Assembly: GCA_016929465.1 (NCBI GenBank)
Contig: JAFGIT010000402.1
Location: forward strand, 1 to 8,423
Reading direction: 5' to 3'
Source of the DNA: JAFGIT01 sp016929465 [NCBI: Candidatus Coatesbacteria bacterium]
GTDB taxonomy: Bacteria; B130-G9
DNA: 8,423 nucleotides
Shown: piece by piece, positions 1 through 5,604 of the stretch
Position numbering within the stretch: the stretch's first letter is position 1
Layout: each line of letters begins with the position of its first letter
Made by a program: the position numbers and the translations under genes
Notes under the pieces: generated by a model
Told to the model about the DNA's origin: nothing
The model's database searches: none
The model's input: only the letters and a program-made list of their open reading frames with translations

Positions 1-2
1 CG

Positions 3-1985
3 CTAGCGCTCGTAGCTCTTGTCTTCTTGATCAAGCGATTTGGTAAAGGCGCACGCGTGATTGAAAAACCAGTTCAGCGATTTCAGCCGAAGAGGCGGAC
101 CTCGCCTAATTATCGGGAGTTGATGAATGCGTTGCCGATTCCAGCCTTCTGCGCCTCCGGAGATGGGCGAATAACATCGGTCAATCCGGAATTCTCAGCG
201 ATGCTCGGAGCAAAGGGAATCACTAGCGCCATAGACCGTAAGATTGCCGACATATTCCCTGAATTGCCAGTAAATAGCATTATGGAGTTTCTCGATGCAG
301 TCATCGCGGCCGGTAGCGCCAGGACGAACGTGTTGCCGGATTCATCGCAAGATGAGAATGTTAAGATGCAATTGGATGGTTTCTCAGTTGGGTCCGATGA
401 TGAGGTACGGATTTTGGTTATATGTTCAGACAAGAAGCGCGAGGCCCAGGCTAAGCCCGGTAAGAAGGACAAAGCTCCATTCAACGAATCTTATTTGGCA
501 TCAATCCTCAATGGGCTTCATGAAGCGATAATGGTTGTTAGATCTGACTGTGTCATAGTGAGGGTCAATAGGAGGTTCCTCGATCTGGTCGGGAGGAAAT
601 CCAAGGACGATGTCCAGGGGCAACATTGTGACGAGATAGTGGGATACTTAGGCGATCTTTGCGGTAAGGACCGCTCCGCATGCCCCGTGAATGAAATACT
701 CAAGACCTCGGACTCCGTCAGCTCCATTCATGAATATACGGATAGCCACGGCTTGAAGAAACTAATCGAGGTATTCGCCTCACCCGTTGATACACCAGCG
801 GGTGAACGAGAGATATTGATTTCATTGAAAGACGTCACGAAGCGGTCTCAGATGTCTGCTCAAATTGCCCGAGCGGACAAATTGAAGGCGCTTGGCGAGA
901 TGGCATCCGGTGTTGCTCATGACTTCAACAACCTGCTCGGGGTTATCCTGGGTCGGACGCAGATGCTGATCAGGATGATCGGCGGCGAGGATGCTGGCAC
1001 CAGACGAAACCTGGAGATAATCGAACGCACAGCACTCGATGGCGCAGAGACGGTGCGTCGCATCCAGGAGTTCACGAAGATTGGGGACACTTCGACGTTC
1101 GTCCCAGTGAACCTCAATGAGATAATCGAGGACTCCATCGGGATAACCAAACCCCGTTGGAAGGACCAGATGCAGGTGCAAGGCATCGTCATATCCACGG
1201 AATTCGACCGCTGCGAGATACCTCATGTAGCCGGGAAGCCTTCCGAATTGAGGGAGCTCTTCGTGAACTTGATCAACAACTCGATAGACGCTCTCACGGC
1301 AGGTGGAGTCATATCCATCAAGACCAGCTCCGAGAAAGGGATGGTCCATATCCGTGTCTCAGACAACGGCGAGGGAATCGCTCCCCAGATAGTGAACAAC
1401 ATATTCGATCCATTCTTTACCACCAGGGAGCCAACGAACAGCGGCCTCGGTCTCTCCATCGTGATGGGAATTGTGGAACGTCATGGCGGCTCGATAGAGG
1501 TCAAGAGCGAGCAGGGCAAGCGGACAGAATTTCATATTCAGCTTCCGGGGCTTCTAGATGATGTTGAGCATATTGTGCCTCTGGAGGCTGCTAGGCCGGC
1601 GAGGGCGGAAGGACCCTCGACCTCTTCCCGAGTTCTTATAATCGATGACGAGGCTGACATAAGGAGTCTTCTCGTGGATATGCTGGCGGGTGAGGGCCAT
1701 CAGGTTGATATAGCTTCTTCTGGCGAAGAGGGGATCGAGAAGTGCAAAAGCGGCAGCTATGATTATGTAATTACAGACCTTGGAATGCCCCACATGAGTG
1801 GCTGGGAGGTCGCCCGAGAAGTCAAGTCGATTAATCCGGATACTACGGTGATTCTCGCAACAGGATGGGGCATCCATTTCGACGATGCGAAGCTCAAAGC
1901 GGCCGGAATTAATCGAATAATCACGAAGCCATTCCAGGTAGATGAGGTGCTGACCTGCATCAACGGCCGCCATCGCCACCATTGA
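3..1985 (+). CDS. Hybrid sensor histidine kinase/response regulator, 5'-partial
   Basis: Two-component hybrid kinase: senses a signal through PAS domains, autophosphorylates on His and carries its own receiver. Residues are numbered from the TTG codon at 27. PAS-like domains lie at about 25-135 and 155-275. HisKA follows with phospho-acceptor H298 in GVAHDFNNLL. The HATPase domain shows the N box (NLINNSIDAL, N417/N418), G1 box (DNGEGI, D446), FDPFFTT and GLGLSIV. A C-terminal receiver (535-650) has the acidic pair D540/D541, phospho-acceptor D584, T612 and K634, so all catalytic positions are present. No HPt domain follows. The frame is open to the window edge, and the codons before 27 encode a hydrophobic run (LALVALVFLI) ending in KR, like the end of a membrane helix. 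The gene therefore very likely starts upstream and the TTG at 27 is probably an internal Leu. The ligand and target are not visible. Confidence 0.93.
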   Translation, partial: LALVALVFLIKRFGKGARVIEKPVQRFQPKRRTSPNYRELMNALPIPAFCASGDGRITSVNPEFSAMLGAKGITSAIDRKIADIFPELPVNSIMEFLDAVIAAGSARTNVLPDSSQDENVKMQLDGFSVGSDDEVRILVICSDKKREAQAKPGKKDKAPFNESYLASILNGLHEAIMVVRSDCVIVRVNRRFLDLVGRKSKDDVQGQHCDEIVGYLGDLCGKDRSACPVNEILKTSDSVSSIHEYTDSHGLKKLIEVFASPVDTPAGEREILISLKDVTKRSQMSAQIARADKLKALGEMASGVAHDFNNLLGVILGRTQMLIRMIGGEDAGTRRNLEIIERTALDGAETVRRIQEFTKIGDTSTFVPVNLNEIIEDSIGITKPRWKDQMQVQGIVISTEFDRCEIPHVAGKPSELRELFVNLINNSIDALTAGGVISIKTSSEKGMVHIRVSDNGEGIAPQIVNNIFDPFFTTREPTNSGLGLSIVMGIVERHGGSIEVKSEQGKRTEFHIQLPGLLDDVEHIVPLEAARPARAEGPSTSSRVLIIDDEADIRSLLVDMLAGEGHQVDIASSGEEGIEKCKSGSYDYVITDLGMPHMSGWEVAREVKSINPDTTVILATGWGIHFDDAKLKAAGINRIITKPFQVDEVLTCINGRHRHH

Positions 1986-2008
1986 TTAGGCTCTCTAATT
2001 TCCGGTGG
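1976..2008 (+). other. Weak stem-loop straddling the kinase stop codon
   Basis: ATTAG (1985-1989) pairs with CTAAT (1995-1999) over a 5-base loop, and CCACC before the stop can pair with GGTGG after it. There is no T tract, so this is at best a poor terminator. Read-through into the next gene is possible. Confidence 0.2.
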
Positions 2009-2047
2009 GGAGCGCCGCTTATGAACTCCACGCCGTCCTTCACGCAC

Positions 2048-2076
2048 TTGACGGCTTGCTGCTCAATGTTTACTCT
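2048..2076 (+). promoter_or_regulatory. Candidate sigma70-type promoter of the LapA-domain gene
   Basis: TTGACG (2048-2053) and TACTCT (2071-2076) are separated by exactly 17 bases in the gap after the kinase gene. This would start RNA near 2083, about 58 bases before the ATG at 2141. The -35 matches consensus at five of six positions; the -10 is weaker. Confidence 0.45.
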
Positions 2077-2130
2077 TGTCTAGGGTGATGCGTCGTTGGC
2101 GCCTTGCCCTGCAGATTGTGCAGACAAGAG
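2073..2130 (+). promoter_or_regulatory. Long-range inverted repeat covering the LapA-gene ribosome binding site
   Basis: CTCTTGTCT (2073-2081) is the exact reverse complement of AGACAAGAG (2122-2130). The right arm contains the first part of the Shine-Dalgarno sequence AAGAGGAG (2126-2133). A smaller hairpin, CTGCA (2109-2113) with TGCAG (2119-2123), lies between and overlaps the right arm by two bases. The left arm overlaps the predicted -10 box, so it would be present only in RNA that starts further upstream. Confidence 0.4.
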
Positions 2131-2140
2131 GAGTTTCGAT

Positions 2141-2524
2141 ATGGGCAGGTTGTTCAAGGTACTCGGTTTCATTATTTTGCTGGGCGTGCTGACTTGGATT
2201 GCCGCGCAGAACAGCCATGAGGTTACGATCAATTACTTCAAGGACAAGCCAATACCTCTACTAGGGCATGAGAAGAGCCCCGATGGAGGCACGCAGGCGC
2301 GGCCGCTGCCAGTTTACCTTCTGGTCCTCGGATGCGGCTTTTTTGGTGCGCTGATAGCAGGTCTTTTTCTCATGGGGCCTCAAGTTCGGATCATCCGTGA
2401 GAACCAGGAGCTGAAGCGCAAAATAGCTGAGCAGCGTGAGGAATTGGACGTTCTTCGAAGCATCCCGATTGGCCAGGGCGAAGAAGAGGAAGGCGTTTCC
2501 CAGGAGACCATTCCAACCTCATAA
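2141..2524 (+). CDS. LapA-domain (DUF1049-type) small membrane protein
   Basis: A 127-residue inner-membrane protein of the LapA-domain type. In Escherichia coli LapA works with LapB in lipopolysaccharide assembly; in other lineages the role of this domain is unclear. The sequence shows a first membrane helix at about 5-22, then the family-like stretch AAQNSHEVTINYF, a short outer loop, a second helix at about 57-79, and a charged coiled coil (RENQELKRKIAEQREELDVL) at about 86-105 facing the cytoplasm. The tail is acidic (GEEEEG). The ATG at 2141 is chosen over an upstream in-frame TTG at 2096 because AAGAGGAG lies 7 bases before it and the membrane helix begins directly after it. The stop is 19 bases before the next gene, with which it is probably co-transcribed. 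Family assignment is good; function here is inference. Confidence 0.82.
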   Translation: MGRLFKVLGFIILLGVLTWIAAQNSHEVTINYFKDKPIPLLGHEKSPDGGTQARPLPVYLLVLGCGFFGALIAGLFLMGPQVRIIRENQELKRKIAEQREELDVLRSIPIGQGEEEEGVSQETIPTS

Positions 2525-2543
2525 GGGAGCCAAGGAGTTTCAG

Positions 2544-3362
2544 ATGCCACTCGTAAGACTCGAGCAGCTAAATGAGAACAACTTAGATATTGAGTCATGC
2601 TGTTGCCTTACGTACGACCAGGAGCTCAAAAAGGATGCCGAAACGAAAAAGAAGTGGCTACGGACTATGATGCGACGTGGGCTTCGCGGTCTGCTCCTCT
2701 TTGAGGACGATGCTCCAGCAGGCTTCATAGAATACCAGCCCATCTCGCTGGCCCCATGCCCGGCTACTGGCGAGAATCTATATTTCATCAATTGCTTGAT
2801 GGTTCATATCTGGGACCTCGGCCCCGGGAGCATGCAGGGAAAGGGCTACGGCAGATTGCTCGTAGAAGCAGCAGAGAAGGACGTGATGGAGAACACCGAT
2901 GCGAAGGGGATTGTCGCTTGGGGCCTCGACCACGAGTTCTGGTTCATGCCACACACTTTCTTTCAGCACTTGGGATACAAGGTCGTTGACAGCGACGGGC
3001 CTAGGATGCTGCTGGTCAAGAAATTCGCAGCGGTTCCGGACCCAAGCCTCCGTCCGGTCACATTCGAGCCCGAACTTGAGGCAGGCAAAGCAGCTGTGGA
3101 CTTCTTCTACAGCAACCAGTGTCCTTACAGGCTATACCAGCTGAGGAGATGGAGAAAGGTCGCCGAGGAATTCGATGATGAGGTCGTATTCAGAGAATAC
3201 AAGACAGACAAAAAGCCGGTGATGGACGAATTCGGCATAAAATCGGGCCTTTTCGTCAATGGCGAGGAAGTTTTTGCCGGACCGATGACCGAGGAGGAGA
3301 TAAGGGACAAAATCAGCGCGGCGATCAACAAGCTGGACGACGATTTTGGCTGGGGCGAGTGA
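2544..3362 (+). CDS. GNAT acetyltransferase with C-terminal thioredoxin-like (YoaP-type) domain
   Basis: A 272-residue cytoplasmic fusion. The N-terminal GNAT domain (about 1-160) carries the acetyl-CoA pyrophosphate-binding signature QGKGYG (98-103) followed by a helix, as in GNAT motif A. The C-terminal part (about 172-265) looks thioredoxin/glutaredoxin-like: a strand (AVDFFYS), then QCPYR with a single cysteine (C193) where a CxxC would sit, and a later EVFAGPMTEEEI segment. This order matches Bacillus YoaP-like proteins, whose substrate I do not know to be established. The N-terminus is cysteine-rich (C19, C20, C21, then C72 and C84). The ATG at 2544 has AAGGAG (2532-2537) 6 bases ahead; an upstream extension to 2436 would overlap the LapA-domain gene and is less likely. 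It probably shares an mRNA with the LapA-domain gene. The acceptor is not predictable from sequence. Confidence 0.85.
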   Translation: MPLVRLEQLNENNLDIESCCCLTYDQELKKDAETKKKWLRTMMRRGLRGLLLFEDDAPAGFIEYQPISLAPCPATGENLYFINCLMVHIWDLGPGSMQGKGYGRLLVEAAEKDVMENTDAKGIVAWGLDHEFWFMPHTFFQHLGYKVVDSDGPRMLLVKKFAAVPDPSLRPVTFEPELEAGKAAVDFFYSNQCPYRLYQLRRWRKVAEEFDDEVVFREYKTDKKPVMDEFGIKSGLFVNGEEVFAGPMTEEEIRDKISAAINKLDDDFGWGE

Positions 3363-3402
3363 TATGCCCCAAAAGGCCCCCCAGGCCGTAGTCTCGGCAT
3401 AT
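3362..3402 (+). other. Stem-loop between acetyltransferase and glycosyltransferase genes
   Basis: ATATGCC (3362-3368) is the perfect complement of GGCATAT (3396-3402). Inside, GGCC (3375-3378) can pair with GGCC (3384-3387). The stem begins on the last base of the acetyltransferase stop codon and ends one base before the AGGAG of the next gene. There is no T tract, so RNA processing, stability or translational control fits better than termination. Confidence 0.4.
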
Positions 3403-3421
3403 AGGAGTGCAAGATAGCTCA

Positions 3422-4747
3422 TTGAGTCGCGTCCTGATCATCAGCAACGACTACGTGTCAAAGAGGATGGCGGGGCCGGCAATCCGCTGTTTCAACCTGA
3501 GTGAAGTCCTTTCTCGTCGGCACGAAGTGAAGCTTGCCTGCGAAAACGAGCCAGATATCGAGGCTAGAGGCTTTTCCCTCGTCCCATTCAAGAGAGACCC
3601 GGAATCGCTCAGGGCATTGGCTGCCGAAAGCAATGTGGTTGTTCTCCCGCCCTACACGCTCGCGATCTATCCCTTCCTGAAGGACCTCGGAGTCCCGCTA
3701 GTGATGGACCTGTATGACCCTTTCATATTGGAGAAGCTGGAAGTTTATCAAGGCGGCGGCACCAGGGAGCAGTTCCAGTCGGACCTCAATGTCCTAAAGG
3801 ACCTGCTCATCGCGGGTGACTTCTTCATAGCAGGCACAGAGGACCAGCGCTCATTTTGGCTGGGAATGCTGGCATCCCTGGGGAGAATCAATCCGAGGAC
3901 TTACATCTCGGATAAAAGCCTCAACAACCTCATCTGCACCATCCCCTTCGGCGTTTCCAGCAAGCCCCCGGTTCATTCGACGCAGGTCTTGAAGGGCGTT
4001 GTAAAGGGAATTGAAAGAGATGACTTCGTCCTTCTATGGGCGGGCGGCATCTGGAATTGGTTCGACCCATTCACATTGATACGCGCGATGGGCCGAGTCA
4101 ACGACCCCGCCATCAAGCTCTTTTTCTTGGGCGTGAAACACCCGCATCCTGCGATGCCGAAGGAGCAGTTCCGAGTGGCAGGGGAGGCCAAAGAGCTAGC
4201 GGAGAAGCTCGGGCTCCTCAATAAGTCGGTCTTCTTCAATCACGAATGGGTGCCGTTCGAGATGAGGCAGAATTTCCTTCTCGAGGCCGACGCCGGCGTC
4301 TCGACGCACTTCGATCACGTGGAGAACAGGTTCTCTATAAGGACCCGCGCGCTCGATTACATCTGGGCAGGCCTGCCGATGGTCATGACGGCGGGGGATT
4401 ATATCTCTCGACTCGTCGAGGAGCGTGACGTGGGGATCACCATCCCACAGGAGAATGATGAAGCGCTTGCCGACGCCATCGTGCGTCTGAAGAATGCTGA
4501 CCGCACGGCGATCCAGAGCTACAAGAAGCGCCTAACTCAATTGGCACAGGAATTCCGCTGGGACGTCATCGTGCGCCCGCTCGATGAATACTGCCTGGCG
4601 CCGAGACTTGCGGCAGACAAAGCCGACCCACTGAGCTCGGATGAAGCTATCCCTCAGATAGTGGATGATCCCGAGGGATCAACCGCTAAAAGAAGATCAA
4701 TCCCCGAGAAGGTCCTCAATCTCCTTAAGAACCTTCTTATCAAGTGA
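3422..4747 (+). CDS. GT-B fold glycosyltransferase (GT4/group 1-like)
   Basis: A 441-residue retaining-type glycosyltransferase, expected to move a sugar from a nucleotide-activated donor to a glycan or lipid acceptor at the inner membrane face. The N-terminal Rossmann half starts SRVLIISNDYVS with the loop MAGPAIRCFNL (17-27). The C-terminal half starts near 203 (LLWAGGIWNWFDP) and holds the donor-site region EADAGVSTHF...RTRALDYIWAGLPMV (288-321). Donor and acceptor cannot be read from it. The tail after about 400 is low in conservation cues and ends in an amphipathic KVLNLLKNLLIK. The start is uncertain: AGGAG at 3403-3407 is 14 bases before the TTG at 3422, while a GTG at 3407 overlaps that AGGAG and would add five residues. 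TTG is preferred because it gives MSRVLIIS. Its 3' end overlaps the opposing TlpA-like gene by 51 bases. Confidence 0.85.
   Translation: MSRVLIISNDYVSKRMAGPAIRCFNLSEVLSRRHEVKLACENEPDIEARGFSLVPFKRDPESLRALAAESNVVVLPPYTLAIYPFLKDLGVPLVMDLYDPFILEKLEVYQGGGTREQFQSDLNVLKDLLIAGDFFIAGTEDQRSFWLGMLASLGRINPRTYISDKSLNNLICTIPFGVSSKPPVHSTQVLKGVVKGIERDDFVLLWAGGIWNWFDPFTLIRAMGRVNDPAIKLFFLGVKHPHPAMPKEQFRVAGEAKELAEKLGLLNKSVFFNHEWVPFEMRQNFLLEADAGVSTHFDHVENRFSIRTRALDYIWAGLPMVMTAGDYISRLVEERDVGITIPQENDEALADAIVRLKNADRTAIQSYKKRLTQLAQEFRWDVIVRPLDEYCLAPRLAADKADPLSSDEAIPQIVDDPEGSTAKRRSIPEKVLNLLKNLLIK
4666..4681 (-). terminator. Possible hairpin downstream of the TlpA-like gene
   Basis: TGATCC (4666-4671) pairs with GGATCA (4676-4681) over CGAG, 15 bases past the TlpA-like stop on the minus strand, inside the opposing glycosyltransferase gene. 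No T run follows on either strand, so if it acts on RNA ends it does so weakly or through stability. Confidence 0.2.
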
Positions 4748-5284
4748 CGGGTCTCCGCCGACGTGCTTCTGGTGGATGTTACCCTTCTTGTCGATAATGA
4801 CCATCGTCGGGATGCCTCTCACGCCGTAGTTGTTCGCAATGACGCCTGTCTTATCGTGGAGGATTGGCATCGAGATATTATTCTTCTTGATGAATGCTTT
4901 CACCTTTGACGCTTCAGAGCGATCTGTCGAGATGCCAAACACCTCGACGTCCTTGCCACGGGTCTTCTCATAGACTTTATTGACCAAAGGCAGTGTGATT
5001 CTGCAGGGCGGACACCAGGTCGCCCAGAAGTCGATAACCACGATCTTGCCCTTGAGTTTGCTGAGTTCCACGGTTTCCCCGTCCAGCGATTCGAGCTTGA
5101 AATTCGGTGCGTCGCCCTGGCTTGAAGATGTCTCTTTCGAGTCCTTGCCGGAGCTTTTTGACGAAGAACTGCCCGAACAGCTGACCTGAGCGAATAGCCC
5201 AACCATCAAAACCAAGACAATTATCAGGGGAAATGACTGCCCAAAGCGGCTAACTCCGGTACGGGCATTGTGTGCGTAAAGCAT
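4697..5284 (-). CDS. TlpA/ResA-like thiol-disulfide oxidoreductase, membrane-anchored
   Basis: A 195-residue extracytoplasmic thioredoxin-fold protein of the TlpA/ResA type, which normally reduces disulfides outside the membrane, for example in cytochrome c maturation. A signal/anchor segment (PLIIVLVLMVGLFAQVSC, 19-36) ends in C36, which could be a lipidated cysteine, although Gln at -3 makes a poor lipobox. A Ser/Lys-rich linker follows (37-57). The fold carries WCPPC (C91, C94) after FWATW and the cis-proline P159 in RGIPT. The ATG at 5284 is chosen because AGAGGA lies 6 bases ahead of it; a further in-frame TTG at 5389 falls within the predicted -35 box. It is a single-gene unit on this strand. 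No cytochrome maturation genes are visible nearby, so its client is unknown. Confidence 0.92.
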   Translation of the reverse strand: MLYAHNARTGVSRFGQSFPLIIVLVLMVGLFAQVSCSGSSSSKSSGKDSKETSSSQGDAPNFKLESLDGETVELSKLKGKIVVIDFWATWCPPCRITLPLVNKVYEKTRGKDVEVFGISTDRSEASKVKAFIKKNNISMPILHDKTGVIANNYGVRGIPTMVIIDKKGNIHQKHVGGDPSLDKKVLKEIEDLLGD

Positions 5285-5360
5285 CGCGTTTCCTCTTATA
5301 CTGTGAACATCCATCGAATGCATTCTAAGCTTCAGCAGCGCCCAAATCGACGCCCGGAAA

Positions 5361-5389
5361 AGATTATCTTGCGCTTGCGTGTTATGCAA
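5361..5389 (-). promoter_or_regulatory. Candidate promoter of the TlpA-like gene
   Basis: Read on the minus strand, TTGCAT (5389-5384) and TAATCT (5366-5361) are separated by 17 bases. RNA would start near 5354, leaving a leader of about 70 bases before the ATG. Confidence 0.45.
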
Positions 5390-5399
5390 GGCCGGCGAA

Positions 5400-5429
5400 G
5401 AGGCCTGACGACTCCGAAATATGAGGCCT
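5400..5429. repeat. Paired GAGGCCT sites upstream of the TlpA-gene promoter
   Basis: GAGGCCT occurs at 5400-5406 and again at 5423-5429, 23 bases centre to centre, each with the self-complementary core AGGCCT. They sit just upstream of the predicted -35 box, where activators often bind. Function is a guess. Confidence 0.25.
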
Positions 5430-5457
5430 AACCTATTAACTCTTCGCTAATTCGCAC

Positions 5458-5482
5458 AAAAAAGTTAGCTCGTATTCGAGCT
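5458..5482 (-). terminator. Hairpin plus T6, terminator-like, minus strand
   Basis: Read on the minus strand, AGCTCG (5482-5477), loop AATA and CGAGCT (5472-5467) are followed by AAC and then six T (5463-5458). This has the form of an intrinsic terminator, with a short 6-bp stem. No minus-strand gene ends here, so it would stop antisense or small-RNA transcription, or act in an upstream leader of the TlpA-like gene. Confidence 0.4.
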
Positions 5483-5518
5483 CGCATGGCTTCGCAGCCG
5501 AGGGAATCTGCCATGCGA
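5482..5518. repeat. 9-bp inverted repeat next to the terminator-like hairpin
   Basis: TCGCATGGC (5482-5490) and GCCATGCGA (5510-5518) are perfect complements over a 19-base loop. A competing small hairpin, GGCT-TCGC-AGCC, fits at 5488-5499. The first base is shared with the neighbouring hairpin, giving two back-to-back stems. Confidence 0.5.
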
Positions 5519-5591
5519 AAGCCTGTCAAAGATAGAACCAGGGCTAGCCGACCCATCGAGGTCAATGACCAGAATATTGAATCACCAAAAT

Positions 5592-5596
5592 GGAGG
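5592..5596 (+). promoter_or_regulatory. Ribosome binding site deciding the start of the unknown protein
   Basis: GGAGG sits 8 bases before the ATG at 5605. An alternative in-frame ATG at 5590 overlaps this GGAGG and has no Shine-Dalgarno sequence of its own. Confidence 0.7.
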
Positions 5597-5604
5597 GCAT
5601 CGTA

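Larger units (their letters stand above)
5285..5604. other. Divergent intergenic region, 320 bases
   Basis: The region lies between the TlpA-like gene (leftward) and the uncharacterised protein (rightward). It holds the candidate leftward promoter, the GAGGCCT pair, the two stacked hairpins, and two short palindromes: GGCTAGCC (5542-5549) and GGTCAATGACC (5560-5570, five-base arms around one base). A consensus -35 (TTGACA on the minus strand, 5529-5524) has no convincing -10 partner. I find no clear rightward promoter and no convincing small ORF. Confidence 0.6.

Noticed and set aside
822-1349. Long antisense open frame (175 codons) inside the kinase gene
   Set aside because: It mirrors the strongly conserved HisKA/ATPase coding strand, and its translation shows no recognisable domain.
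1554-1982. Antisense open frame opposite the receiver domain
   Set aside because: The plus strand encodes a complete receiver domain with all catalytic residues; the antisense frame is a by-product of its codon pattern.
2096-2140. TTG at 2096 as the start of the LapA-domain gene
   Set aside because: The added 15 residues are polar and Cys-rich ahead of a membrane helix, and the good Shine-Dalgarno lies before the ATG at 2141.
5285-5389. TTG at 5389 as the start of the TlpA-like gene
   Set aside because: It overlaps the predicted -35 hexamer and would put 35 extra residues ahead of the signal segment; the ATG at 5284 has AGAGGA at good spacing.
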